The notes beneath the pieces are model-generated. The model was not told where the DNA came from, did not search any database, and worked only from the letters and a program-made list of their open reading frames with translations. Below are positions 44,531-56,082 of a stretch of 64,000 nucleotides of DNA, in pieces. Position numbers and translations under genes: made by a program. Source of the DNA: Arachis hypogaea (lineage: Eukaryota; Streptophyta; Magnoliopsida; Fabales; Fabaceae); NCBI RefSeq assembly GCF_003086295.3, contig NC_092051.1:11710810-11774809 (forward strand). The letters run 5' to 3'. Position 1 is the stretch's first letter, and each line of letters begins with the position of its first letter.

Positions 44531-46427
44531 AAGAAAGAGGAGAGAAAAAGAAAAGAAGAGGAATCCTCTATGTCACAGTAAAGAGGTTCCTTATTGTTAG
44601 TAGAAGAAAAGAAGAAGAAATTCGAACACAGATAGAGGAGGGGGTTCGAATTTGGTGATGATGTGAGGAAGAGATGTTAGGATATGAATGAATTAAATAG
44701 AATAAGATGGGGGAGGGATAATTTTCGAAAATTATTTTGAAAAAGAGTTAGTGATTTTCGAAAATGGTTTTTGAAAATTGTTAGTATTTTTTTTTCGAAA
44801 TTTTTTTTTAAAATTAAAAATAAAAATAAGATTAATTAGTTAATAAAAAAAGAAATTTTTGAAAAAGGGGGAAGATATTTTCGAAAATTGAGAGAGAGAG
44901 TTAGTTAGGTGGTTTTGAAAAAGTTAAGAAACAAACAAAAAGTTAGTTAGTTAGTTGAAACAAATTTTGAAAACCAATTTTGAAAAGATAAGTAGTTAGG
45001 AGGTTAGGAAAGATATTTTTAAAAGATATTTTTGAAAAAGATAAGATAAGAAGATATTTTTGAAAAGATATGATAGAAATTAGTTTTGAAAAAGATTTGA
45101 TTTTTAAAATCTCAATTAATGACTTGATTCATAAGAAATCACAAGATATGATTCTAGAACTTAAAGTTTGAATCTTTCTTAACAAGTAAGTAACAAACTT
45201 CAAATTTTTGAATCAAAACATTAATTGATTATGTTATTTTCGAAAATTTGGTATAAAAATAAGAAAAAGATTTTTGAAAAATATTTTTGGAATTTTCGAA
45301 AATAACTAAGAATTTTGAAAAAGATTTGATTTTTGAAAAAGATTTTGAAAAAGATAAGATTTTCAAATTGAAAATTTGATTTGACTCATGAGAAACAATT
45401 TGATTTTAAAAAATTTTGAAAAAGTCAATCCAAATTTTCGAATTTGATATGAGAAAAAGGGAAAGATATTTTTTTGATTTTTGAAATTTTTATGAAAAAC
45501 ATGAAAATTATGCAATGCATGAAATTTTTAGATCAAAACAATGAATGCATGCAAGAATGCTATGAATGTCAAGATGAACACCAAGAACACTATGAATGTC
45601 AAGATGAACATCATAGACACATATTTTTGAAAAATTTTTAATGCTAAGAAAACATGCAAGACACCAAACTTAGAATTCTTTAATGCTTAGACACTAAGAA
45701 TTCAAGAATGCATATGATAAACATGGAAAGACACAAAACAAAAAATCATCAAGATCAAACAAGAAGACTTACCAAGAACAACTTGAAGATCATGAAGAAC
45801 ACTATGAATGCATGATATTTTCGAAAAATGCTAGATGCATATGCAAGTGACACCAAACTTATAATGTGACTCAAGACTCAAACAAGAAACACAATATTTT
45901 TTATTTTTATGATTTTCTAATTTTTTTTGGATTTTTATTTTATATTTTTCGAAAATAGTCTTAAAATAAGGATTCCAAAATTTTTAATATGAATTCCAGG
46001 AATCTTGCATTGTTAGTCTAAAGCTTCAGTCCAGGAATTAGACATGGCTCACTAGCCAGCCAAGCTTTCAAAGAAAGCTCCGGTCCAAAACACTAGACAT
46101 GGCCAATGGCCAGCCAAGCTTCAGCATGTAATTCAGACATGACATGCCTGACATACCCTGCAGTCGTGTAAGAGCTGATGGTTGGAAGCCTCAGTCCAAA
46201 GGAATTTAGACATGGCTTTACAGCCAGCCAGGCTTCACATGCTTTATGAAACACTAGAATTCATTCTTAAAAATTTTGAATAAAATTTTTGAAAACATTT
46301 TTATTTTAAAATTTTTTTTTTTTCGAAAACAAAAGGAAAATTTTTGAAAAATTTTTGAAAAGAAAACGAAAAGAAAGTTACCCAATCTGAGCAACAAGAT
46401 GAACCGTCAGTTGTCCAAACTCAAACA
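44531..46427 (-). other. Leader region of the gag-protease element
   Basis: No coding frame. It is A/T-rich, dominated by irregular repeats of ttttcgaaaa and ttttgaaaaaga on the plus strand. At 46000-46240 there is a diverged direct repeat around 'cagtccaggaattagacatggc' and 'cagccaagcttc'. Confidence 0.7.
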
Positions 46428-46446
46428 ATCCCCGGCAACGGCGCCA
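46428..46446 (-). promoter_or_regulatory. Primer binding site matching tRNA-Asp
   Basis: The plus strand reads atccccggcaacggcgcca, identical to the 3' end (CCA included) of plant tRNA-Asp(GTC) as I know it. On the element's sense strand it is therefore the complementary primer site, starting six bases after the 5' LTR. A tRNA-Asp primer is a recognised Athila-type feature. Confidence 0.85.
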
Positions 46447-46452
46447 AAAACT

Positions 46453-48212
46453 TGGTGCACGAAATTGTGATGTCCAGGCTCGAACAATCCCTGGTAATGG
46501 CTCCAAAGCTTGGTGCTTTGATCTTAATTCATAATTGTCACAACTTCGATACAACTAACCAGCAAGTGCACTGGGTCGTCCAAGTAATACCTTACGTGAG
46601 TAAGGGTCGAATCCCACGGAGATTGTTGGTATGAAGCAAGCTATGGTCACCTTGTAAATCTCAGTCAGGCAGATATAAAGTGATAATGGTGTTTTCGAAT
46701 ATTAAATAATAGAATAGGGATAGAGGTACTTATGTAAATCATAGGTAGGAATTTCAGATAAGCGAATGGAGATGCTTTTCGTTCCTCTGAACCTCTGCTT
46801 TCCTGCTATCTTCATCCAATCAATCTTACTCCTTTCCATGGCTGGCTTTATGTGATACATCACCACTGTCAATGGCTACTTTCGGTCATCTCACGGGAAA
46901 ATGATCCAATGCCCTGTCACGACACGGCTAATCGTCTGGAGGCATCACCCTTGTCAATGGCTTCATCTTATCCTCTCAGTGAATAATATGCTCACGCACC
47001 CTGTCACGGCACGGCTATTCATCTGTCGGTTCTCGATCATGCCGGAATAGGATTTACTATCCTTTTGCGTCTGTCACTAACGCCCTGCAATCGCGAGTTA
47101 GGAGCTCGTCACAGTCATTCAATCATTGAATCCTACTCGGAATACCACAGACAAGGTTTAGACCTTCCGGATTCTCTTGAATGCCGCCATCATTCTAGCT
47201 TACGCCACGAAGATTCCGGTTAGGAGATCTAAGAGATATTCATTCTAGCTTATTTCATGTAGAACAGAAGTGTTTGTCAGGCACGCGTTCATAAGGGAGA
47301 AGGATGATGAGCGTCACACATAATCATCACCTTCATCACGTTCTTGGGTGTGAATGGATATCTTAGAAGCGAAATAAGAAAAATTGAATAGAAAACAGTA
47401 GTACTTTGCATTAATCTTTGAGGAACAGCAGAGCTCCACACCTTAATCTATGGAGTGTAGAAACTCTACCGTATGAAAATACATAAGTGAAAGGTCCAGG
47501 CATGGCCGTGTGGCCAGCCCCCATGGTCTAAGAACAATGCGTTCAAAGATGAACAATGGATTACAACTGAGACCAAAGATGCCTAATACAATAGTAAAAG
47601 GTCCTATTTATAATAAACTAGTCACTAGGGTTTACATGAGTAAGTAATTGATGCATAAATCCACTTCCGGGGCCCACTTGGTGTGTGTTTGGGCTGAGCT
47701 TAAGTGTAGCACGTGCAGAGGCCATTTGTGGAGTTGAACGCCAGTTTCTGTGCCAGTTTGGGCGTTCAACTCTGGTTTTGGATCCTTTTCTGGCGCTGGA
47801 CGCCAGATTTGGGCAGAAGGCTGGCGTTGAACGCCAGTTTACGTCGTCTATTCTTGGCCAAAGTATGGACTATTATATATTGCTGGAAAGCCCTGGATGT
47901 CTACTTTCCAACGCAATTGGAAGCGCGTCATTTCGAGTTCTGTAGCTCCAGAAAATCCACTTTGAGTGCAGGGAGGTCAGAATCCAACAGCATCAGCAGT
48001 CCTTTTTCAACCTCTGAATCTGATTTCTGCTCAAGTCCCTCAATTTCAGCCAGAAAATACCTGAAATCACAGAAAAACACACAGACTCATAGTAAAGTCC
48101 AGAAATGTGAATTTAACATAAAAACTAATGAAAACATCCCTAAAAGTAACTAGATCCTACTAAAAACATACTAAAAACAATGTCAAAAAGCGTATAAATT
48201 ATCCGCTCATCA
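46453..48212 (-). repeat. 5' LTR (right copy) of the gag-protease element
   Basis: Same length (1760 bp) and TG...CA ends as the left LTR. It differs from it at the three positions found: T at 47928, G at 47964 and C at 47997, where the left copy has C, A and T. Confidence 0.95.
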
Positions 48213-48217
48213 GTGGC

Positions 48218-50598
48218 CCAAGAGGGTTATCCGACCATTGTCCATTGATTATGGAGGTCTCACGATTTAGAGGGGGGCCAAGACTGTTTCAGAGTTTGGA
48301 CTCCTGGTTTACTCATGATGATTTTCTGAGGATGGTAAAAGAGGAATGGAGGACTTTAGGAGAGGTACAGTTCATGGACAAATTAAAGGCTTTGACGAAT
48401 CCGCTGAGCAGATGGCAAAAAAAGAACTTTGGGGACATAGACAAAAGGATTACACAATTTGAGGATGAAATAAAGAAAGTGGATGACATGGTAGGTACTG
48501 GAGTGGCTGATGGGACTGTTGAAGCAAGGAAAAAGGCACTTGTGAGCTTCTGTAAAAAATGGTATATCAGACAGGAGCTACATTGGAAGCAGATGTCAAG
48601 ATCTCAACATGTAAAGGAGATGGATAAGAACACACGCTATTTCCACAATTTAGTCTCAGCGCGAAGAAGGTCCAGTCGGATTGATGCCTTAATGGTTAAT
48701 GGGAGGTTGGTAAGGAATCAAGCAAGGATCAAGATTGCTATCCGAGACTTCTATAAGGAGCTGTACCACCAGGAGCCCTCGCCGATTATTGGTTTCAGGG
48801 ATGGACTAGTAAAGCAAATTCTTGAGGAAGAGGCAACAGAGTTAGAGATGATGCCAACTACCGCAGAAATAAAGGAGGCACTTTGGGATTGTGAGTCAAC
48901 AAAGGCACCAGGCAGTGATGAGTATAATATGAATTTTATAAAGAAATGTTGGGAAGAATTAGGCGGAGAGTTCACTGGAGCGGTGATAGGGTTCTTCCAG
49001 TCAGCTAAACTACCTAGCGAGTCGAATGTCACTTGGGTGGCGCTGGCGCCGAAGTTTACTGGAGCCAGAGAAATAAAGGATCTCAGGCCAATTAGTATGG
49101 TGGGTTGTGTCTATAAGGTCATTTCTAAGATTCTGGTTCGGAGGATGCAGAAGGTAATGTCGGGTCTTGTAGGTGAGATTCAGAGCGCTTTCGTGAAGGG
49201 GAGGAAAATACATGATGGGGCTTTGATCGCCTGTAAAAATGTGCACTGGCTGAAATCACGGAAAAAGAGCTCCGCGATAATAAAGCTGGATTTCCAAAAG
49301 GCTTATGATAGAGTAAAGTGGGCCTTTGTCCAACAAAGCAGGCAAGATGGTCCTAATTAAATCGGTTCTTAGTAGCCTACCTATTTACTACCTCAGCTTA
49401 TGCAAGATGCCAAAGACAGTGGCAGAGAAGTTGATTTCCCTACAACGACAGTTCTTGTGGAGTACAGAAGAGGGGAAGCAAGGATTACCGCTTGTAAAAT
49501 GAGAAGTAGTAATGGCTCCAAAGAAGGCAGGTGGGTTGGGAGTTGGTGATGCAGTTATTCGAAATACAGCACTGCTATTTAAGTGGTGGTGGAGGTTCTC
49601 AAAAGAAGAATATCCCTTATGGAAGAAAGTGGTTTGCTCTTGCACCAATATGGATCCTACTGTGATGCTGCACGACCAGCCTGTCCCAACACGAGGAGGT
49701 CCTTGGAAGAATATCTGTCAGTTACAAATCCGCGAGCCACGACTGAGAGAAAAGATCATAAGCAGTTTGTCTATGGATCTCGGGAATGGCAGAACAATCT
49801 GGTTCTGGGAGGATAGCTGGTTACCTAATGGGGTATTGAAAGATATGTTTCCTAGGCTCTTCTCGGTTTCAACCCTTAACGGCGCAGTTGTAGGGGATTA
49901 TGGGTTTTGGGATGGGTTAGACTGGATTTGGAGCTTCCAGTAGAGGAGGGAGTTGTTCCAGTGGGAGCTGAATTTAGTAAACCAACTTCATGAGACCTTA
50001 CCGTCAGCCAAGCCTACAAATGAAAGAGAGGATAGAGTGGTATGGAAATTTGATAAAATAGGTGTTTATTCAACGAATTCCTTTGTCCAGACGCTGCAGG
50101 CGGAAGTCCTACCGGAAGAAATCACAAGCTATAGTTTCACGCGTGTTATATGGAAAGGGTTCGTTCCTCCAAGGATTGAGCTCTTGTCTTGGTTTGTATT
50201 GATCGGAAGGGTGAATACTAAAGATCGACTGTGTAGATTACGTGTTCTTGATCAGACTGACAATTTGTGTGTGCTATGTTGTAAGTCTGAGAAAACTGCT
50301 CTTCATTTGTTTCTTGGTTGTGATATCACATGGCAGGTGTGGTGTGCTTGGCTGCTTGCCTTTGGAAGGAGGTGGTGATTTTCAGGTACTCTAAAGGACC
50401 ACTTCGAAAGCTGGACGAACTTATCAGCAGGGAAGGTTGAGAGAAAGAGGTGGTTCATTGGGTTTTTTGCTGTTTTCTGGACAATATGGCTAGAAAGGAA
50501 TGGCAGGCTGTTCCGAAATCATGCCTCAAGTATGCGGGAAATTATAAACAAGTCGTTTGCGTATGCCGAGAAATGGATTGGAGGTAAGCCCTTTGGTT
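48218..50598 (+). pseudogene. LINE-B ORF2, 3' part: reverse transcriptase with palm deletion, zf-RVT
   Basis: It starts with the endonuclease end (LSDHCPLIMEV) and runs through the RT N-terminal part (STKAPGSDEYN, DLRPISMVGCVYKVISKILV, IQSAFVKGR, IKLDFQKAYDRVKW). At about 49330 it jumps to the thumb region (QQSRQDG on the old frame, in fact GKMVLIKSVLSSLPIYYLSLCK). The palm with its FADD box is absent and the frame shifts. The C-terminal part keeps KAGGLGVGDAVIRNTALLFKWWW and zf-RVT (IWKGFVPPRIELLSWFVL, CVLCCKSEKTALHLFLGC). Two tryptophan codons have become stops (near 49941 and 50376). The frame then runs to GGKPFG at about 50598. Confidence 0.88.
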
Positions 50599-50761
50599 GA
50601 TGGCCATGCTGAAGATGACTAGGAGTTGTTTCGTATATGGAGTATTCATGATCTTGTAGCTCCTTTTATTGCTCTACTCTGTTGTGTTGAGCTCCCTTTA
50701 ATTAAAAAAAAATTAAATAAAGTTTGGCGTACACGATATCTAATCATTATAAGATGACTCT

Positions 50762-51384
50762 TAAGATTGTATACAGATCGGATCAGATATAGACTATAAT
50801 TCTATTCGATCCGCACTGTATTCATCGGATCGGATCGGATATAATATCCATATTTTTTTAAAGTTGGATCTAATCCGATCCAATCTGCATACTTGCGGAT
50901 CGGATCGGATATCGAGTATATCCGCATAATTTTAAAAAATTGTTTTAAGGTTTTTTTGGCTCTAGAAAATCTATTTTTTCACTTGTTTAAACCTATTTAC
51001 TCCTAAAATATTATCTATAAAAGTTCTCTTGAATAACAATAGAAAAATAATAACACAAGATATAAGTTTAATTATTCTAAGTTAAAGTACAACATAAAAA
51101 ATTAAAAACAATATATCATAAAATTCATAAAATAACACACTAAAATTCATATCACATTAGGGTTTACTTTCTTAAACTATGCTATTTATATAAAACGTCC
51201 GGATATGCGGATTTGCGGATCGGATCTGCGGAGATCACTGCCAAATCCGCAATCCGATCCTACCATAGTGCGGATCCGATCCAATCTAATGGCTCTGCGG
51301 ATCGGATAATATCCATAAAATTCAGATCGGATGCGGATAATTACCACGGATATGCGGATATTATCAGATTCATGTGCAGCCCTA
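50762..51384. mobile_element. hAT-like element with GGATCGGATC-rich arms
   Basis: The ends are taagattgtatacagatcgg and, inverted, tagggctgcacatgaatctg, the plant 'TAGGGCTGCACA' terminus. The flanking 8-bp repeats are atgactct (50754-50761) and atgactcc (51385-51392), 7 of 8 identical. Both arms contain many gcggatcggat blocks. The interior is AT-rich and non-coding. It sits 37 bp beyond LINE-B's target duplication. Confidence 0.8.
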
Positions 51385-51883
51385 ATGACTCCAAAGAGTA
51401 CTTAATCACAAGAATAGGTGAATTATATTCAAATAAAATAAAAAATAATTTTGTTAATGTATTTTTTTTAGGTAGGTCACAAAAATGTGATGTTTCAGAA
51501 AATAGAATATATAAAAAGGATAATTATGTGGTATGGATAGTTGGATACACGCAAACATCTATACCTATAGATTTTGATGTGTATGGAGCAGAGAGTGACA
51601 TGTGGGACAAATGCTCCTGCAATCCTGCTTTACATGAGGGCTTGCATACTGAAAAACCTGGCAGTAAAATGACCCAAACAAAAAAAATTACGTGTTGTCG
51701 GAAGTTTATGTTAAGATAAATGTTTGGTTAATCTTTTTCTTTTTTTTGTATAAAAAAGGAGGGCTAACGTCTCCAAAAGAGAAAAAACAGGAGTTTACAA
51801 CTAAGAAATTAAACATGGACTACTTACCCCTCTTACATCATCAACTGAAAGAGTTCTTATCCCTGTTGAGAGAAAATCAATAA
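51385..51883 (+). other. Open stretch of unknown origin
   Basis: A frame covering 51213-51719 starts inside the hAT-like arm, so its N-terminal third is spurious. The remainder, from NDSKEYLITRIGELYSN through VVWIVGYTQTSIPIDFDVYG to MWDKCSCNPALHEG, has ordinary amino-acid composition and a cysteine cluster but no family I recognise. It may be the remnant of a gene or element interrupted by the hAT-like insertion. Confidence 0.3.
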
Positions 51884-51899
51884 AGTGATACCCAAATTC

Positions 51900-53000
51900 C
51901 ATCTTCAAGCTTTTTGTTTCCAATCAGTCTACACTTTTGTTACCTTTCTTGTAAGTGTGTGTGATTTTGACGTCCCAATCTTTCCAAAACTATCTTTCTC
52001 CTTATGCCAACATTAGGGTGTTCCTTTTGATTTTTCTTTCTTGACAAAACCTCATAAATGCTCATGGAATCCATTTTCAGTATCAAATGTCTAACACCCA
52101 AATCCCAAGCCGTTCTCAGTGCATTGCAAACTCCCCAAACTTCTGCCTGAAAAGTGGTGCAGCATCCCAAATTCGCTATGAATCCTGCCTGCCATCTTCC
52201 ATGGCTATCTCTCAACAGACTTCCACATCCTGCCAACCTTGAATTTTCGTTTGATGTCCCATCAGAGTTCACCTTTATCCAATTTTTTTGGAGGACTTTC
52301 CAAGCAATTTGAATCTCTATTTTTTTTTTCTCATTTGCTTCGTAAGATTCTAGTTGTTAAAAGCTTCAGCTATTTCTATAACAAATTGAGTAATAATTTT
52401 TTTTACTGCTTGATGCCTTTTAAAAGGGGTGAAAATTTTTTTTATTTCTCCATCGCGAGATCCACTAGCATCCCACCATAAAAATGGATTTTCCATCTCA
52501 ACCAGGCTTCAAAGGAAGCTCTAAAAAAGCTTTGAATTTTTGTAGGGTTGATGAGTTGTGCCCATATGCAAGACGCACCCGAAAAATCTCTCAAAACATG
52601 GATTATGGTTTTTGGGATTCCCTGACAAATGTGACAATCTGGACAAGTTTCAAAGATTCTATTCCTCCTGAAAGAAGTCATCAATTTCTTATATGTGGTA
52701 AGCCACATAAACATTTTAATTCTTTGTGATCCTTTTCATTGCTAGATTATCTCCCATATGTGAGATGTAATTTCGATATGATTAATTAGGCATTGGTATG
52801 CACTAGATATAGAAAATTCTTCTGATGAGGTTAGATTCCATGTAGGCTTATCCCTCCCTAAATCTTCTCTGGAGGGATGAATAGTTGCAATTTTCTTTAT
52901 AGTATTATTAGTGAAGAATTGCTCCATCCAAGTTATGTTCTATTCTCTATTTTGGTCTGTTGCTTCTGCTACGGCAAGGTTTAGAGAACTATCTTCAATT
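51900..53000 (-). mobile_element. LINE-C 3' fragment with zf-RVT and RNase H domain
   Basis: The minus strand has, in order, a region before zf-RVT (53000-52742: MEQFFTNNTIKKIATIHP, KPTWNLTSSEEFSISSAYQCL), zf-RVT (52714-52442: RIFETCPDCHICQGIPKTIIHVLRDF) and an RNase H of the plant LINE RVT_3 type (52272-51940). The RNase H has the acidic residues in NSDGT, FQAEVWG and LKMDSMS. It is a different LINE family from A and B, which lack RNase H. It is 5'-truncated and frameshifted between domains. Confidence 0.8.
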
Positions 53001-53165
53001 GTCCATTTTAGTGATGACGATAACGAAAAAGAAGGAGAAGAAGAAGACGAAGTGTCAGGAGTGATGAAGAAAAAGAAGAACGTACATGAGCACGCGAATG
53101 TAAATAACTTGTTGGGCTTGTTTGTGTAAATAACTTGTATGTGGAGAATATCTGATTTTTTAAAT

Positions 53166-53307
53166 GGTGAAAATTCAATTGCAGTTAACTTCACGTAAAG
53201 TTGATAACTGATAACCGTTAAATAATTTGACAGATTTGACTAACTTGTTATCTAATAATTCTTACCTATCAACTTTACATGCAGTTAACTGCACCTGAAT
53301 TTCCACC
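53166..53307. mobile_element. 142-bp MITE, sibling of 6372-6514
   Basis: The ends are ggtgaaaattcaattgcagt and, inverted, ggtggaaattcaggtgcagt. The 9-bp flanks are tttttaaat (53157-53165) and tttctaaat (53308-53316), 8 of 9 identical. Confidence 0.85.
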
Positions 53308-53469
53308 TTTCTAAATATAATTACCTTTACCCTACATTTGGATCTGAAAAATGATAAATAAAAGATATAGTCAACCTCTCACCCTATATAATCTGATTCT
53401 GTCTGTAATTTCGATGAATATGAATTATAAAAAAAGTTACAAACTTACACAAGCTATAATAGTTTGGTA

Positions 53470-55341
53470 ACAGGGGATGGCAATATTATGGTTAACAACC
53501 GTGATAGCATAGGCAAGGCCCTCACCTTTGAGCCATGAATCAGCAACAACACCCCAACTTGCACTCATAATCACTTGCTTTGCACTCATATCCATTGGAG
53601 GAGGTGGAATCTTCTGCTCTTTAGCATTTGGTGCAGACCAACTCAACAACAACTACAAAGGGAGAGGGTGTTGGAGAGTTTCATAAGTTGGTACATTGCT
53701 TCACAAGCAGTTTTTGTGTTTTTTCCTTAACTACAATTGTTTGCATTCAAGACCGGTTTGGATGGAAACTGGGTTTTGGTGTTCCTGCGGCACTTATGTT
53801 GTTGTCAACCATCTTCTTCTTCCTTCTTTTTCACCGTTATGTGAAGCATAAACCTCACAAAAGCTTGCTCACTAGCTTTGCTCATGTCATTGTTGTTGTA
53901 TTCAAGAATATAGAAAGCTTCAACTTCCACCTAACTACTACTACTGACCATCCAATACTCTATCACCATAACGAAGGACTCAACCCTTGTTGCTCCATCT
54001 CACAAACTAAGGTTTAGTTCAATCATTTCCATCCTAAATGATAATCAAGAAATCAAAAAGGGTTAAACAAATTAAATTATATATATTTATGTTTTTATAT
54101 AATTAAAAAGACTTTGCGGAATTGATTTTACTAATTAATGCTACCGGATACTCATTGTTATTGATATCTTAAGTGCTCACTCCATATAATTTTTAGAATA
54201 GCGATCAATTTTACCGATCTATCAAATAAATTCTATTTGGTCACTAAATTAGAGATCGATTTAGTGACCAAAACAAAAAGTTAAATTTTGAAAACTTTTA
54301 GAAATATTTTATCCTTAAATTGGTCACTAATTTTATCGTTAGCAACTAACATACTAGAGAGATATATATTACTATAAAGAAATTATAATAAAAATAAAGA
54401 ATCACCAATTTTAATTAATAATTTACACTCTGAATGCAAGAACTATACCTAATTAATAATTATAGCCAACCCTTGAAGTGAAACTTTGTATTTCAGGTTT
54501 CTGAATAAAGCTTGCATCATCACTAATAACAATAATAATACTTCATGGAGTGTTTGCACAATAGAGCAAGTGGAAGAATTGAAGGCCATAATAAAGGTAA
54601 TTCCCCTATGGAGTAGCAGTTTCATGTTATCAATAAGCAGTAGCAAAAGCTCATTTTTTTTGCTACAAGCTAAAACCATGAACAGGTACATAACTTCAAG
54701 CTTCCAAATCCCAGCAGGCTCTTTTCCTTCTTCATTATGATCTCAGTTTTCATAACTGATGGTGTTTATGACCGTCTCATCATTCCCTTGGCATCAAAAC
54801 TTAGAGGAAAACCAGTTAGGATAAGTGCTAAGAATAGAATGGGAATTGGCTTGTTCTTCTGCTTCTTGGACTTGGTAGTTTCTGCAGTTGTTAAGAACAT
54901 AAGGAGGAAAGCAATTAGAGAAGGTTACATTGATAATCCTGAAGCAGTTTTGGACATGTCTGCAATGTGGCTTATCCCACACAATGTTTTGAATGGAATT
55001 GCAGAAGCATTCAATGCAATAAGCCAATCTGAATTCTATTACACTGAGTTTTCAAGAAGCATGTCAAGCATTGCTGCAGCTTTGTTCAGCTTGGGAAGTG
55101 CCATAGGAAACTTGTTAGCTTCTCTAATATCCAGCATTGTGGAGACATCACTTCCAGAGAGAGAAAACAGAGTTGGATCTCTAATAATATTAATAAGGGT
55201 CATTATGACAAGTATTATTGGGTTCTTGATATTATGGGTGCTGTTAATATGGTTTACAATTTAGTTTGTAATTGGGCTTATGGACCTACCATTGAAGATG
55301 CTGCTGGAAACAGGGTTCATCAAGAGGAGGAAATTTCGTGA
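53470..55341 (+). pseudogene. NRT1/PTR-family (NPF) transporter pseudogene, 5'-truncated
   Basis: The match starts mid-protein with ILWLTTVIA*ARPSP and PQLALIITCFALISIGGGGI, then SLAFGADQLNN, the family signature. It continues with IVCIQDRFGWKLGFGVPAALM and VKHKPHKSLLT to an exon end near 54016 (HKLR|gt). A ~480-bp intron follows to ttcag at 54496. The last exon carries FLNKACI, WSVCTIEQVEELKAIIKVIPLW, ITSSFQIPAGSF, then ITDGVYDRLIIPLASKLRGKPVR, NPEAVLDMSAMWLIPHNVLNGIAEAFNAI and finally INKGHYDKYYW to EEEIS. The first transmembrane helices are missing. Frameshifts near 53700, 54720 and 55180 and one early stop disable it. The family moves nitrate, peptides or hormones across membranes; the GKPVR/KSMSSIA-type tail suggests the NPF1 group. 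The tail is partly duplicated at 56536-56852. Confidence 0.85.
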
Positions 55342-55342
55342 A

Positions 55343-55720
55343 GTAGACAGTGACTGAAAAATCTCCTTGTTTCACAGCAAACAACTCTTCCTCCAATTCA
55401 GCTATCCTGAAAATATCTTCCTGATAAAATCTATACTTCAAATCACACCACAAATCAACTGCAGTATCAAACCACATCACACTCAGAGCAATCTCTGGAC
55501 TCGATGACAAACTAATTCAAGATATCAGGCTATTACATCTCTCCCATGCATCAAACAGTGAATCATTCAATGCCGGTCTCTTAATTGAGTCATCTACAAA
55601 TTTTACCTTATTCATGGATTTTAATACGCACCACATAGCCTTTTTCCAAACATGACAGTTGTTCAATCCAAGAGTCACAAAAGTTAGTGGAATTCCTGGA
55701 GAGTTTACAAGCATGCATTG
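55343..55720 (-). mobile_element. copia gag fragment (copy A)
   Basis: On the minus strand: IPLTFVTLGLNNCHVWKKAMW, DDSIKRPALNDSLFDAWERCN, then PEIALSVMWFDTAVDLWCDLKYRF and ELEEELFAVKQGDFSVTVYFT. This is the copia-type gag (retrotran_gag_3/UBN2) region. It has a stop in the middle and no pol. It is part of the unit duplicated at 57176-57480. Confidence 0.75.
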
Positions 55721-55849
55721 GATTTCATTTCATAGACACTACCCAGCAGGGCTAAAGAACACTATAGATGATGATGCTAGAGGGGTATCATTGCCCTGTC
55801 TTGAGCGTTAAGCCCCCGTCTAAATAATAATCTCCTCCTAAGGAGAAGG

Positions 55850-56082
55850 TTTTATGAAGCAAAGTTGTGGAGGTTGATGAAGGACCTCTTAGAATAATTC
55901 ATCAAACATGTGTCAGGCACAATGAGAAGCAGAGAAACGAAACCCAATTGATTAGTGAATTAAATAGTGAACATGATTACATAACACATGAATATGACAG
56001 TACACATTACATAAGCATAACAAAATCAAAAAGCATACCAATAAGAACAATAGGAAGTAAAATTGAGGGGGAGAGAATGTAA
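55850..56082 (-). other. 3' flank of S17 copy A, conserved in all three copies
   Basis: The stretch from caaagttgtggaggttgatg through acacatgaatatgacagtac is repeated at about 57630-57856 and 63576-63788. It is the downstream region of S17, carried along when the gene was duplicated. At its far end all copies include about 30 bp that, in copy C, reads as PPR coding sequence. Confidence 0.7.

Larger units (their letters stand above)
38277..48212 (-). mobile_element. Young gag-protease-only LTR retrotransposon (Athila-like) inserted in LINE-B
   Basis: Two 1760-bp direct LTRs flank an internal region of about 6.4 kb, with the 5-bp target duplication gtggc at 38272-38276 and 48213-48217. The sense strand is minus: 5' LTR 48212-46453, primer site 46446-46428, leader 46427-44531, gag-protease 44530-42203, non-coding 3' region 42202-40037, 3' LTR 40036-38277. 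No reverse transcriptase, RNase H or integrase is present. The sequence passes from protease straight to gcgcttgttgggaggcaacc (42141-42160 inverted), a motif I know from downstream of pol in Athila elements. I could find only three differences between the LTRs (39752/47928, 39788/47964, 39821/47997), so it is recent and must have been moved by enzymes from another element. Confidence 0.9.
34969..50712 (+). mobile_element. LINE-B, an L1-like retrotransposon split by an LTR element
   Basis: The element runs from a short 5' leader through ORF1 (35020-37635) and ORF2 (37632-38276 and 48218-50598) to a 3' tail ending in an A-run at about 50704-50712. It is bounded by a perfect 12-bp target duplication ttaaataaagtt (34957-34968 and 50713-50724). 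Without the 9.94-kb LTR element and its 5-bp duplication it is about 5.8 kb, close to full length. ORF2 has an internal deletion that removes the reverse-transcriptase palm. Several single-base nonsense changes are present, so it is not autonomous. Confidence 0.9.

Noticed and set aside
53437..53652. 71-residue minus-strand frame
   Set aside because: Opposite strand of the NPF pseudogene, where the plus strand reads the family signature SLAFGADQLNN.
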